Shown piece after piece: positions 35,054-43,334 of a stretch of 64,000 nucleotides of DNA. The translations under genes and the position numbers were made by a program. Within the stretch, counting starts at the first letter, position 1; every line of letters begins with the position of its first letter. Source of the DNA: an uncultured Eggerthellaceae bacterium. GTDB taxonomy: Bacteria; Actinomycetota; Coriobacteriia; Coriobacteriales; Eggerthellaceae. The DNA is taken from NCBI GenBank assembly GCA_910588985.1, contig CAJURO010000001.1, forward strand, positions 1 through 64,000. Reading direction: 5' to 3'. The notes under the pieces are model-generated. The model worked only from the letters and a program-made list of their open reading frames with translations. It ran no database searches and was not told the DNA's origin.

Positions 35054-35221
35054 AGCTCTGCTAACCCAGATTAGGCGCACGATGGATTGCCGTATGATGA
35101 GTGAAAGTCTCGCCGCGTCGTCGCTTCGAGCCAAGGTCTCTCAGCGACTTTGGCTTACCTCGCTTTCATCATCATATGGCAATCTTGAAGCATAATATAT
35201 CGGGCTTAGGTTAGCAGAGCG
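35054..35221 (+). repeat. MITE-like element, copy B (168 bp), inside the dcw cluster
   Basis: Same orientation and layout as copies A and C. The ends GCTCTGCTAACC (from 35055) and GGTTAGCAGAGC (to 35220) pair; relative to copy A a T-A pair has become C-G. The flanking 8-mers AAGTGACA (35046-35053) and AAGAGATA (35222-35229) match at six of eight positions. The long stem pairs GATTGCCGTATGATGA with the TCATCATATGGCAATC arm; a G-C of copy A is A-T here. The apical hairpin is GCCAAGGT/ACTTTGGC. It lies between murG and murC and supplies most of that intergenic region. The murC ribosome site lies outside it. Confidence 0.85.
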
Positions 35222-35245
35222 AAGAGATAAGACGGGAAGTGTGCT

Positions 35246-36673
35246 TTGACTGACACAACGACCGAGAGCACCGCGATAGCGGATACGATCCATTTCATTG
35301 GCATCGGGGGCGTGGGCATGAGCGGCATCGCCCGCGTTGCGCATGATCAAGGCTTGCGCGTGAGCGGCTCGGACATGCGTGCAAGCCGCTATACCAAGCA
35401 GCTGGAGGATGCCGGGGTCAAGGTGTTCATCGGGCATGACGCTGCGAACATCCCTGAGGGTACGCCCACGGTCGTTGTTTCCACTGCAGTGCTTGACAAC
35501 AACCCAGAGCTTGTTGCTGCGAAGGAGCGCCATCTTCCGATCATCCATCGCGCACAGATGCTTGCGCATCTTGGTGTTGGCCTTGAGACGCTTGCGGTCG
35601 CGGGCACGCATGGCAAGACGACCACCTCATCGATGCTTGCCTCTGTTCTCGATGCGATGGGAGATGATCCCACCTTCCTCATCGGGGGTATCGTGAGGTC
35701 GTATGGAACGAATGCGCACTCAGGCTCAGGAGCGCATTATGTTGTGGAGGCAGATGAGTCTGACAAGTCCTTCACGTACCTCTCACCCGCAGCAGCCATC
35801 ATCACGAATATCGAGCCAGATCATCTCGACCACTATAAGGACCTTGATGATATCTACGATCTCTTCGGCCAGTTCATCTCAAGCGTTCCAGAAGGGGCAC
35901 CCGTGGTGGTTTGCGCGGAGGATGCTCCCTTGGTCAAGCTTGCCCGTTCGTGCGCCTCTCACGTCATCACGTATGGCTTTGCCGAAGAGGTGGATGCGTG
36001 CATAACGGATTTCGAGGCTCATGGCGTGGGGTCCACGTTCGCGCTTAAGTTGCCAAGCGGGCGTGTGGTGAGGAGCGCTATCAAGCAGAACCCTGGGCGT
36101 CACAACGCGCTCAACGGGGCTGCGGTGCTCACGCTCATCGATGCGCTTGGCCTTGATGTTGATGCTGCTGCGGAAGCGCTTCGCGACTTCGCGGGGGTGA
36201 GACGTCGTTTTGACCTGGTTGGAGAGACGTGCGGTGTCACGGTCGTGGACGATTACGCGCACCATCCAACTGAGATCGCCGCTACGATCCGTGCTGCGAA
36301 AGAGCTCGACTTCAATGCTGTTCACGTGCTCTTCCAACCTCATCGCTATTCACGCGTGAAGCTTTTCACCGAGGTTCTCAGAGATGAGTTCGCTCACGCG
36401 TTCGATGACGCCGATACCATCACGTTCATGGATGTGTATTCAGCAGGGGAGGCTCCTGTGCCTGGCGTGAATGGCAAGACCTTCCTCTCGGTGGTCACCG
36501 AGAATGCCGAGAGCCCTCAAGCGAACTATGTGCCACGGCGCATCGAGGTGGCACGTGTTATGGCAGAGCTTGCCTCTCCAAGCGACCTTATCATCACGAT
36601 GGGCGCAGGGGATGTCACAGAGATGGGCAATCAGATCCTTGACGCCCTTGACGGCATGCATAAGGAGCGCTGA
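35246..36673 (+). CDS. murC: UDP-MurNAc:L-alanine ligase
   Basis: A 475-residue first Mur ligase. Motifs are IHFIGIGGVGMSGIARVA at the N terminus, the ATP loop VAGTHGKTTTSSMLA, VVEADESDKSF, TNIEPDHLDHY, and the C-terminal VVDDYAHHPTEI and FQPHRYSR. The start is TTG 35246, giving LTDTTTESTA (read as Met); GGGAAG lies seven bases before it and no ATG fits. It follows repeat copy B by 24 bases, so it may need its own promoter or read-through. murB starts five bases after its stop. Confidence 0.96.
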   Translation: MTDTTTESTAIADTIHFIGIGGVGMSGIARVAHDQGLRVSGSDMRASRYTKQLEDAGVKVFIGHDAANIPEGTPTVVVSTAVLDNNPELVAAKERHLPIIHRAQMLAHLGVGLETLAVAGTHGKTTTSSMLASVLDAMGDDPTFLIGGIVRSYGTNAHSGSGAHYVVEADESDKSFTYLSPAAAIITNIEPDHLDHYKDLDDIYDLFGQFISSVPEGAPVVVCAEDAPLVKLARSCASHVITYGFAEEVDACITDFEAHGVGSTFALKLPSGRVVRSAIKQNPGRHNALNGAAVLTLIDALGLDVDAAAEALRDFAGVRRRFDLVGETCGVTVVDDYAHHPTEIAATIRAAKELDFNAVHVLFQPHRYSRVKLFTEVLRDEFAHAFDDADTITFMDVYSAGEAPVPGVNGKTFLSVVTENAESPQANYVPRRIEVARVMAELASPSDLIITMGAGDVTEMGNQILDALDGMHKER

Positions 36674-36678
36674 GCGAT

Positions 36679-37611
36679 ATGGCAGCGCAACATGCTTCGA
36701 ACGTCGAGCAGCTCTTGCTCTCGACGGCCTTCGATGGAGAATTCTTCAAAGATGAGCCAATGAGCCGACACACGACGTATCGCATCGGGGGGCCTGCGAA
36801 GTACTTCGTGCGCGTCGATTCGCTCGGTGCCCTCTCTTCTCTTATCACGGCATGCAATGCATCGGAGATGTCCCATGTTGTGGTTGGACGTGGCTCGAAT
36901 CTGCTTGTTTCCGACGAAGGCGTCGATGGTGTTGTGATCATGCTTGGCCGCGATTTCAAGAACATGCAGGCTGATGAGGAGGCGGCCTCTATCACCGCAG
37001 GCGCTGGCGTGCTCCTTTCCTCGGTTGTGCAAGAGGCTCTTCGATGCTCGTTCGGTGGACTGGAATTCTGCGTTGGCACGCCAGGCTCGCTCGGTGGCGC
37101 GCTCTTCATGAACGCAGGGTCGCGCACTGACTGGATCGGATCACGCGTGAAGAGCGTTACGGTGCATTCTCCTGAAGCAGGCATATGCAAATTGAGCGGA
37201 AATGATGTTGAATGGGGATACCGCTCCACATCGTTTAAGCAAGATGAGACAATACTCGAATGCGAGCTCAGCTTGGAGCGCACGGACCCGTTCTTCATAC
37301 GCGCTAAGCTCGATGCTGGCATTGCGAAGAGAAAGAAAAGCCAGCCGTTGTCGCTTCCAAGTTGTGGCAGCGTCTTCAAGAATCCTGGGGGCGTGTCGGC
37401 GGCGAAGATGATAGATGAGTGCGGCTTGAAAGGGCTTGTACGCGGAGGCGCTCAGATCTCCGAGGTTCATGCGAACTTCATCGTGAATCTGGGAGACGCT
37501 CGTGCCTCTGATGTGATCGAGCTCATGCATATCGCTCAGGCCAAGGTCAAGGAAGTGTATGGTCAAGAACTCACACCGGAAGTCCGTTTCCTTGGATTCG
37601 AAGCGAACTAG
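36679..37611 (+). CDS. murB: UDP-N-acetylenolpyruvoylglucosamine reductase
   Basis: A 310-residue FAD enzyme that reduces UDP-GlcNAc-enolpyruvate to UDP-MurNAc with NADPH. It shows HTTYRIGGPAKYFVRV, the FAD-binding VVGRGSNLLVSDEGVDG, GLEFCVGTPGSLGGALFMNAG, the catalytic-serine loop PSCGSVFKNP and HANFIVNLG. The lack of a Tyr loop resembles type II MurB. ATG 36679 is weakly supported by GAGCG. Its last 53 bases overlap ftsQ in another frame; both frames look intact, so this is a true overlap rather than a frameshift. Confidence 0.96.
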   Translation: MAAQHASNVEQLLLSTAFDGEFFKDEPMSRHTTYRIGGPAKYFVRVDSLGALSSLITACNASEMSHVVVGRGSNLLVSDEGVDGVVIMLGRDFKNMQADEEAASITAGAGVLLSSVVQEALRCSFGGLEFCVGTPGSLGGALFMNAGSRTDWIGSRVKSVTVHSPEAGICKLSGNDVEWGYRSTSFKQDETILECELSLERTDPFFIRAKLDAGIAKRKKSQPLSLPSCGSVFKNPGGVSAAKMIDECGLKGLVRGGAQISEVHANFIVNLGDARASDVIELMHIAQAKVKEVYGQELTPEVRFLGFEAN

Positions 37612-38500
37612 CGCCCCCTCGAGAAGATCGAGCGCTTCTTCTGCACGTTTCGAGTCTCGCAGCGTCGCTGATATTCGCCGTGATGCGCAAGCGCATGAGC
37701 GCACGGCGAAGGCGCAGCGTGCTCGCCGTGTGAGCCGTATTCCCTTCATCGTCATCGGCGTGGTGACAGGCGTCATCGTATTGGCCCTCGTGAGCTTGTT
37801 CCTTCTTTCGCAGACCAAGGCTTTCGAGATCAAGAGCATCGATATCAAGGGAACTGACCACTTGACCTCGCAAGAGGTCTCAGCGCTTGTTTCCATTCCC
37901 CAAGGCACGACGCTTCTGAACGTCGATCCTGATAGCATCTCTTCGAGCCTATTGCGTGATTCATGGGTCGAAGGAGTGGAGGTCAAGCGCGTCTTCCCTG
38001 ATACGCTCCAGATCGATGTGACCGAGCGGAAGATCGCTGCTATCGTAGAGGTTCCTACGGGTTCGGCGCAGATTATCCAGAAATGGGCTGTGGCCGATGA
38101 TGGGACTTGGCTCATGGCTATCCCTGACCGCTCCACTGAGATCGGGAGCAACTTGAGCGAGAAGATCTACGAGGACGCCGAGCAAGCGCTCCATATCACC
38201 GATGTGCCCTACGGGGTAAAACCAGCCATTGGGGAAAAAGTGAATGACGACAGCGTTCTGAACGCGCTCTCTATTGTCTCTGGTATGACCACAGAGCTCG
38301 CTGATCAGGTGAAAGCTGTGCGTGCTGCTCAGCCTGAGTCGACATTGCTCACGCTTGGTTCCAACGTTGAGATCGCATTTGGTGCCGCTGAGCAGATCCG
38401 TGAGAAGGAACGCGCATGCCTTCAGATCCTCGAAGCAAATCCAAAGGTCGTCTATATCAATGTCCGTGTGGTCGATCGGCCAACGTGGAAGGCCGCATAA
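37559..38500 (+). CDS. ftsQ: Cell division protein FtsQ/DivIB
   Basis: A 313-residue bitopic division protein. A Ser/Arg-rich cytoplasmic tail (1-70) is followed by one transmembrane helix (IPFIVIGVVTGVIVLALVSLFLL). Then comes a POTRA domain starting FEIKSIDIKGTDHLTSQEV and containing VEGVEVKRVFPDTLQIDVTERK, the FtsQ signature. The C-terminal domain ends in YINVRVVDRPTWK. ATG 37559 has AAGGAAG four bases upstream and lies inside murB. FtsQ links FtsL and FtsB to the divisome. No ftsA follows; ftsZ is next after a promoter. Confidence 0.92.
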   Translation: MVKNSHRKSVSLDSKRTSAPSRRSSASSARFESRSVADIRRDAQAHERTAKAQRARRVSRIPFIVIGVVTGVIVLALVSLFLLSQTKAFEIKSIDIKGTDHLTSQEVSALVSIPQGTTLLNVDPDSISSSLLRDSWVEGVEVKRVFPDTLQIDVTERKIAAIVEVPTGSAQIIQKWAVADDGTWLMAIPDRSTEIGSNLSEKIYEDAEQALHITDVPYGVKPAIGEKVNDDSVLNALSIVSGMTTELADQVKAVRAAQPESTLLTLGSNVEIAFGAAEQIREKERACLQILEANPKVVYINVRVVDRPTWKAA

Positions 38501-38515
38501 GCGCGTGGTATGCGT

Positions 38516-38543
38516 TTGCATTTGCCGACCTATCGCTTATAAT
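38516..38543 (+). promoter_or_regulatory. ftsZ promoter
   Basis: TTGCAT (38516-38521), 16 bp, consensus TATAAT (38538-38543), about 70 bases before the ftsZ ATG. The 112-base gap here is the second largest break in the cluster. Confidence 0.7.
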
Positions 38544-38612
38544 CACATAACGTATGTATCTATTTATTGACCGACGCAAATGTGGTAGCACTATGCAGCA
38601 TGAGGAGAAACG

Positions 38613-39755
38613 ATGCCCAACTATACAGGTGAGCACTTGGCAGTAATCAAGGTCGTAGGCGTTGGCGGTGCAGGTACGAATGCTGTCAATCGCATGGTGG
38701 AGACGGGCGTTCGCGGCGTCGAATTCATCGCGGTCAACACTGATCATCAAGCGCTCTTGATGTCAGACGCAGACAAGACCATCCATATCGGCGAAGAGCT
38801 CACGAAGGGCCTTGGCGCTGGTGCTAATCCAGAAGTGGGTTGCCAGGCCGCCGAGGAATCTCGCTCAGAGATCCTCGAGGCGCTCTCAGGAGCCGACATG
38901 GTATTCGTTACAGCGGGTGAAGGCGGCGGAACAGGCACAGGAGCTGCTCCTATCGTGGCCGAGATCGCCCGTGAGGAGATCGGCGCGCTTACCGTTGGCA
39001 TCGTTACGAAGCCGTTCGGCTTTGAGGGCCGTGTGAGATGCAACCAGGCAGAGCAGGGCATCGAGCTTCTCTCTGGGAAGGTTGACACGCTCATCATCAT
39101 CCCTAACGACCGCTTGCTTGAGATCGTCGATAAGAAGACCTCCATGGTCGATGCGTTCCGCATCGCTGACGATACGCTGCGCCAGGGCATCCAAGGCGTT
39201 ACCGACCTCATCACCATCCCTGGTTTGATCAACCTTGACTTCGCTGATATCCGCACTGTCATGAAGGATGCAGGAACCGCCATGATGGGCATCGGCATCG
39301 CTGCGGGCGAGAATCGTGCCCTTGAGGCAGCGCAGCAGGCTACGAATTCCAGCCTTCTCGAAGCATCCATTCAAGGCGCATCGCGTGTCCTCTTCTCCAT
39401 TGCAGGCGGCCCTGACCTCACCCTTACCGAGGTGTCGGATGCTGCTCGCACGATCGAGATGTGCGCAGATGACAATGCGAACATCATCTATGGTCAGATC
39501 ATCGATGACGAGATGAAGGATGCTGTCCGCATCACCGTCATCGCAACGGGCTTCAAGACGAACCCGACCCAATCGGCTATGAACTTCTCCGCACGCTCAC
39601 CTATGCAGGACATGTTCGCCTCTACTGAGCCAGCGCATGCCCAGGCTGCCCCTTTGCCTGTGTCGCAACCGCAGCCGAGCACCTATGCTGCTCCCCAGAA
39701 CAACTCGTTCGGTGATGAGGAGTACATCCCTGATTTCCTCAAGCGCCAATACTGA
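38613..39755 (+). CDS. ftsZ: Cell division GTPase FtsZ
   Basis: A 380-residue tubulin-like protein that forms the Z ring. The nucleotide site shows VGVGGAGTNAVNRM, the tubulin loop GEGGGTGTGAAP and NADFADIRTVM-like NLDFADIRTVMKDAGTAMMG (T7 loop). A short variable linker leads to the C-terminal binding peptide DEEYIPDFLKRQY. In Gram-positive bacteria this peptide is where SepF binds, and sepF is encoded three genes later; no ftsA is present. GAGGAGAAACG precedes ATG 38613. Confidence 0.98.
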   Translation: MPNYTGEHLAVIKVVGVGGAGTNAVNRMVETGVRGVEFIAVNTDHQALLMSDADKTIHIGEELTKGLGAGANPEVGCQAAEESRSEILEALSGADMVFVTAGEGGGTGTGAAPIVAEIAREEIGALTVGIVTKPFGFEGRVRCNQAEQGIELLSGKVDTLIIIPNDRLLEIVDKKTSMVDAFRIADDTLRQGIQGVTDLITIPGLINLDFADIRTVMKDAGTAMMGIGIAAGENRALEAAQQATNSSLLEASIQGASRVLFSIAGGPDLTLTEVSDAARTIEMCADDNANIIYGQIIDDEMKDAVRITVIATGFKTNPTQSAMNFSARSPMQDMFASTEPAHAQAAPLPVSQPQPSTYAAPQNNSFGDEEYIPDFLKRQY

Positions 39756-39786
39756 TGATGCGCCTTTAGGGGCAACGTCGCACGTG

Positions 39787-40602
39787 ATGGACAAGGCAAG
39801 CCTTCCAAACCCGCAGCTTGATGTGATGCAAGTTGCGGGTTTGCGCTTCCTGACCGATGAGCGGCTTTTCCGTGCCTGCGGGATTCGCGTGGCATTCACA
39901 AGCCGTGCGGGGGGTGTGAGCGTCGGGGATCACGGGGCGCTCAATCTTGGTGCTCATACCGAAGACGACATCGAGCATGTCGAAGCGAATCGCTCTCTTG
40001 TGCGAAATGCGCTTGGTGCCGATGACGTGACATTCGTCTACCCTTTGCAGGTACACGGCGACAACGTGGTTTGCGTGAATGAGCTCGGAGAGGCTGCCTG
40101 TGCACAACGACAGGCAGATGAGGGGGCAGATGGAATCCTTGTTCGTTGCGTTGACGTAGCTCCTCTTCTCTGCTTCGCTGACTCTGTGCCTGTCGTGCTA
40201 GTCTCACGGTTAGGGTTTGCCGTCGTGCACGCGGGATGGCGCGGTGTCATGGCGCGCATCGCTCCGAAAGCTGCCCGCATGCTCCTTGAAGGAGACAAGA
40301 CGCTTGATGCGACTGAGATCAACGTCTATCTGGGTCCGCACATCGGTCCTGAATGCTTCGAGACATCCTTCGAGCTCCATGATGAGTTCATTCGGTCATT
40401 CGGCGAAGGCGTAAGCGCTGGCAAGAGGCATATCGACCTCTCCCGCGCTCTCATGACCTCGCTCGAAGAGATCGGTATTCCCGTACATCGCATGATAGAC
40501 GCAGGCCTGTGCACGGTCTGCCACAACGATGAGTACTTTTCCTATCGTGCCCAAGATGGCAGATGCGGGCGTCATGCTGCGCTTTGCTTCAGAAAGGAAT
40601 GA
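39787..40602 (+). CDS. pgeF: PgeF-like multicopper-oxidase-fold protein (YfiH/DUF152)
   Basis: About 271 residues. This family acts on purine nucleosides or removes mis-made UDP-MurNAc-L-Ser in wall synthesis (PgeF). The zinc ligands are visible: His in QVHGDNVV, Cys in LLCFADSVPV and His in VVHAGWRGVMA. Other family marks are FTSRAGGVS and IGPECFE. The start is uncertain: ATG 39787 or GTG 39784, with AGGGG 12-15 bases upstream; the longer frame overlaps ftsZ and is less likely. It starts 31 bases after ftsZ and is followed by yggS, an order common in Gram-positive dcw clusters. Confidence 0.9.
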   Translation: MDKASLPNPQLDVMQVAGLRFLTDERLFRACGIRVAFTSRAGGVSVGDHGALNLGAHTEDDIEHVEANRSLVRNALGADDVTFVYPLQVHGDNVVCVNELGEAACAQRQADEGADGILVRCVDVAPLLCFADSVPVVLVSRLGFAVVHAGWRGVMARIAPKAARMLLEGDKTLDATEINVYLGPHIGPECFETSFELHDEFIRSFGEGVSAGKRHIDLSRALMTSLEEIGIPVHRMIDAGLCTVCHNDEYFSYRAQDGRCGRHAALCFRKE

Positions 40603-40603
40603 C

Positions 40604-41290
40604 ATGTCCGTCTCAACTCAATTTCGCCATATTCAAGAAGAGGTCGAGCACGTTGAACGCGCGTGTGGAAGACGAGAGGGCTCCGTGCAGGTCATAGCCG
40701 TATCGAAGACGGTGGGCGCTGAGGAGGTTTCAGAAGCGATAGAGGCAGGAGCTCGGGACTTTGGCGAGAACCGTCCTGATGAGCTCGTGCGAAAAGCGAC
40801 GCTTTTCCCTGAGGTGCGCTGGCATTTCATCGGCAACATCCAATCAAGGCGCATCCCTGATATCGTTTCGCATGCCTACCTTATCCATTCGCTCCACACG
40901 TTGCGTCATGCTGAGAAGATCGATCATGCTGCGGCAGATCTTGGAAAAGTGCAAGATGTGCTCATCGAGGTGAATGTTTCTGGCGAGGAGTCGAAGAGCG
41001 GCGTTGCGCCTGCAGAGGCGCTCGGACTCGTTCAAGCATGCGCGGCGCTCCCTCATGTGCGGGTGCGCGGGCTCATGACGATGGCTCCTCAAGGAGATTT
41101 AGAGGTCGCACAGAAGTGCTTCGATGATCTGGCGTCGCTTCGCGAGGAGATCGCGTCCAAGCTTGACGCGGAGCATGCTTCCTCGTTCGACCAGCTTTCA
41201 GCAGGGATGAGCGAAGACTGGAAGAGCGCTATTGCTGCGGGCAGCACCATGGTCCGCATCGGTCGCGCGATATTCAGCGCCAGCTTTTGA
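40604..41290 (+). CDS. YggS-family pyridoxal-phosphate-binding protein
   Basis: A 228-residue single-domain PLP protein related to the N-terminal barrel of alanine racemase. The PLP lysine lies in VIAVSKTVGAEEV. Other marks are DFGENRPDEL, WHFIGNIQSRR, IEVNVSGEESKSGV, LMTMAP and the closing GSTMVRIGRAIF. YggS proteins keep free PLP in balance and have no known enzyme activity. ATG 40604 comes two bases after the pgeF stop, with AGAAAGGAAT ahead. In Bacillus and streptococci the homologue (ylmE) also sits beside sepF (ylmF). Confidence 0.94.
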   Translation: MSVSTQFRHIQEEVEHVERACGRREGSVQVIAVSKTVGAEEVSEAIEAGARDFGENRPDELVRKATLFPEVRWHFIGNIQSRRIPDIVSHAYLIHSLHTLRHAEKIDHAAADLGKVQDVLIEVNVSGEESKSGVAPAEALGLVQACAALPHVRVRGLMTMAPQGDLEVAQKCFDDLASLREEIASKLDAEHASSFDQLSAGMSEDWKSAIAAGSTMVRIGRAIFSASF

Positions 41291-41386
41291 AGTGTCCGTA
41301 GCATGAGAGGACGAAATAGGGTTTAATAGCATAGACGACCCAAAGCCCTCGTACGGGCGGATCGGATGACCATTGAGGAGTAGAGT

Positions 41387-42187
41387 ATGGCAAGTGGAAA
41401 AAGCGTCTTCGGGAATATAAAGTCAAAGCTCGGACTGGAAACCCCGAGCACTGAGTATGTCGAAGAAGAGCTCGACTACGATGAATACGATGACTACGAG
41501 GATGAGCCCGAGGATGACTCCTACACCACGCGACGCTCATCTGAGCGTTCGTCGTACAGCACCCGAGGGGGATCGAGCCTGCCTCGCTTGGTGACGATGG
41601 ATGACGCTCGTGAGAGCGCTCGATACTCTTCCTCCTCGCGGGAGTCTTCACGTCGATCCTCGGCTGTGCGCTCATATGGGCGCGATATGGTGGATTCTTC
41701 GCTTCCTCCTTCGATGACGCCTGAGGGAACCGCAGCTGTTTCTGCTGCGTCGAATCGTCGCTCTGAAGGGCTTGATTCGCTCTTCAGCTCGACGACGAGC
41801 TCCCATGAGGCGAACAGCTCAAGCTTGCGCGAGCCGACCCTGCCGATCATGGAGCCTGCTTCAACCGCAGTACCCACGAGCATTCCAAATCTGGGCGTTG
41901 CTTCCATCAATCTTCCAGGCAAGCGTCAGCTGCAGGTCATTCGTCCGAACGTCTACGACGATGTCGAGAATGTGACGAAGGTGCTCAAGGCATCGGACGT
42001 CGTCATCCTCTCGCTCAGCGCTGTTTCTCCTGACCTCATGAAGCGCATGCTCGATTTCTCGTTCGGTGCTGCCAGCGCGCTCGATGCATCGGTCGAGGCC
42101 ATTGGCAACAAGGTCTTCGCCATCACGCGCGGCATGCCGCTCTCAGATGCTGAGCGCGATGACTTGCATTCCACAGGGGTTATCTAG
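41387..42187 (+). CDS. sepF: Cell division protein SepF
   Basis: 266 residues. The N terminus (MASGKSVFGNIKSKLGL) can form an amphipathic membrane-binding helix. Then come an acidic stretch (YVEEELDYDEYDDYEDE) and a long Ser/Arg-rich linker to about 150. The C-terminal SepF domain (about 178-262) shows IRPNVYDDVENVTKVLKASDVVILSLS and DFSFGAASALDASVEAIGNKVFAITR. SepF anchors FtsZ to the membrane, replacing FtsA in Actinobacteria. AGGAGTAGAGT precedes ATG 41387. The long linker makes it bigger than Bacillus SepF. Confidence 0.94.
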   Translation: MASGKSVFGNIKSKLGLETPSTEYVEEELDYDEYDDYEDEPEDDSYTTRRSSERSSYSTRGGSSLPRLVTMDDARESARYSSSSRESSRRSSAVRSYGRDMVDSSLPPSMTPEGTAAVSAASNRRSEGLDSLFSSTTSSHEANSSSLREPTLPIMEPASTAVPTSIPNLGVASINLPGKRQLQVIRPNVYDDVENVTKVLKASDVVILSLSAVSPDLMKRMLDFSFGAASALDASVEAIGNKVFAITRGMPLSDAERDDLHSTGVI

Positions 42188-43036
42188 ATGACGCTCTCTT
42201 CCACCCCCTCCGTGCTTCTCATAGGGTGTGGGAAGATGGGCGAGGCCATCCTTTCAGGGTGGCTTGCCTGCGATGAGGGAGCTGCGCACGCGCTCACCCC
42301 GCAGAGCTTCACGGTAATCGAGCATACGTCTGATCGAGCGAGCGTCCTTGCGCGCTCCTATGGTGTGAGTACAGCGCTTTCTGTCTATGAGGCTCCACAG
42401 GCAGATATCGTCATAGTGGCTGTGAAGCCCCAAGCATTCGGGGATGTGCTCTTGCAGATGCGCGAGACGGGACATGTTCGCGCAGGCGAAGCACCTACCT
42501 TGGTCGTATCCATCGCAGCAGGCATTCCGACTTCCGAGATCGAGCAAGCGCTTGGTGAAGGTGTGCATGTTGTTCGCGTCATGCCGAATCTGCCCTTGCA
42601 GGTAGGTTCTGGCGCAAGTGCAGTCGCAGGGGGTGCGCATGCTACGCAAGAAGAGGTCGAGTTCGTTCGTGAGCTTTTCGCAGCGCTTGGCTTCTCCTGT
42701 GTCGTGGACGAGGGTGACATCGATGCTGTCTGCGCTCTCAGCGGCGGTGGCCCAGCGTATTTCTCCTATCTTGTCGAGCTGCTTGCAGGGGCTGGTGAAG
42801 AAGCGGGGCTTGACCATGCGCTTGCTCTTGAGCTTGCGCAAAGCACGCTCATCGGGACGGGCCAGGTGCTTGCTGCATCGAAGCAAAGCGCACGCGAGCT
42901 TCGACAAGCTGTATGTTCTCCTGGTGGTACTACGCTTGCCGCGCTCGAAGCGATGGATTCGCATGGTATAAAAGAGGCAGTGCACGCAGGAGTTGCAAGC
43001 GCGATAGTCCGAGCCAAGGAGCTTTCCCGATGTTGA
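42188..43036 (+). CDS. proC: Pyrroline-5-carboxylate reductase
   Basis: A 282-residue NAD(P)H enzyme for the last step of proline synthesis. The Rossmann loop is VLLIGCGKMGEAILSGW. Further marks are ADIVIVAVKPQAFGDVL, VVSIAAGIPTSEIE, RVMPNLPLQVGSGASAV, the catalytic GGGPAYFSYLVE loop, and SPGGTTLAALEAMD. The ATG follows directly on the sepF stop. The proC-yggT-divIVA order after sepF is common in Gram-positive bacteria. It overlaps yggT by seven bases. Confidence 0.95.
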   Translation: MTLSSTPSVLLIGCGKMGEAILSGWLACDEGAAHALTPQSFTVIEHTSDRASVLARSYGVSTALSVYEAPQADIVIVAVKPQAFGDVLLQMRETGHVRAGEAPTLVVSIAAGIPTSEIEQALGEGVHVVRVMPNLPLQVGSGASAVAGGAHATQEEVEFVRELFAALGFSCVVDEGDIDAVCALSGGGPAYFSYLVELLAGAGEEAGLDHALALELAQSTLIGTGQVLAASKQSARELRQAVCSPGGTTLAALEAMDSHGIKEAVHAGVASAIVRAKELSRC

Positions 43037-43284
43037 TGTATATCCTCTCGCAGTTGGTCAATGCCTATACGATGGTCATCTTCGTATACGTGCTGCTCTC
43101 GTGGTTCCCCATGAAGCGCGGATTGCTTGCTGATATCGATAACGCGCTTGCGAAGATTTGCGACCCATTCTTGAATCTCTTCAAGAAGTTGATCCCTCCT
43201 ATAGGGGGAATGATAGATATCACGCCTATAATCGCTATTATTGTTTTACAATTGGTCATGCGTATCCTGTACGTCCTCATTTGA
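43030..43284 (+). CDS. YggT-family membrane protein
   Basis: 84 residues with two membrane spans: an N-terminal one (LVNAYTMVIFVYVLLSWFP) and a C-terminal one (ITPIIAIIVLQLVMRILYVLI). They are joined by the conserved loop with CDPFLNLFKKLIPPIGGMID, the YggT hallmark. I chose ATG 43030 (MLMYILSQL), which overlaps the proC stop; ATG 43036 is an alternative. In Gram-positive bacteria this gene (ylmG) is linked to division and sits between sepF and divIVA, as here. Its exact function is unknown. Confidence 0.88.
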   Translation: MLMYILSQLVNAYTMVIFVYVLLSWFPMKRGLLADIDNALAKICDPFLNLFKKLIPPIGGMIDITPIIAIIVLQLVMRILYVLI

Positions 43285-43334
43285 TGGTCCGCAGGCGCAT
43301 GAAGGTCGACGATCTCTGATCGAAGGGAAGACAG

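Noticed and set aside
37559..37611. Frameshift between murB and ftsQ
   Set aside because: Both proteins are full length with intact terminal motifs, so overlap is the better reading.
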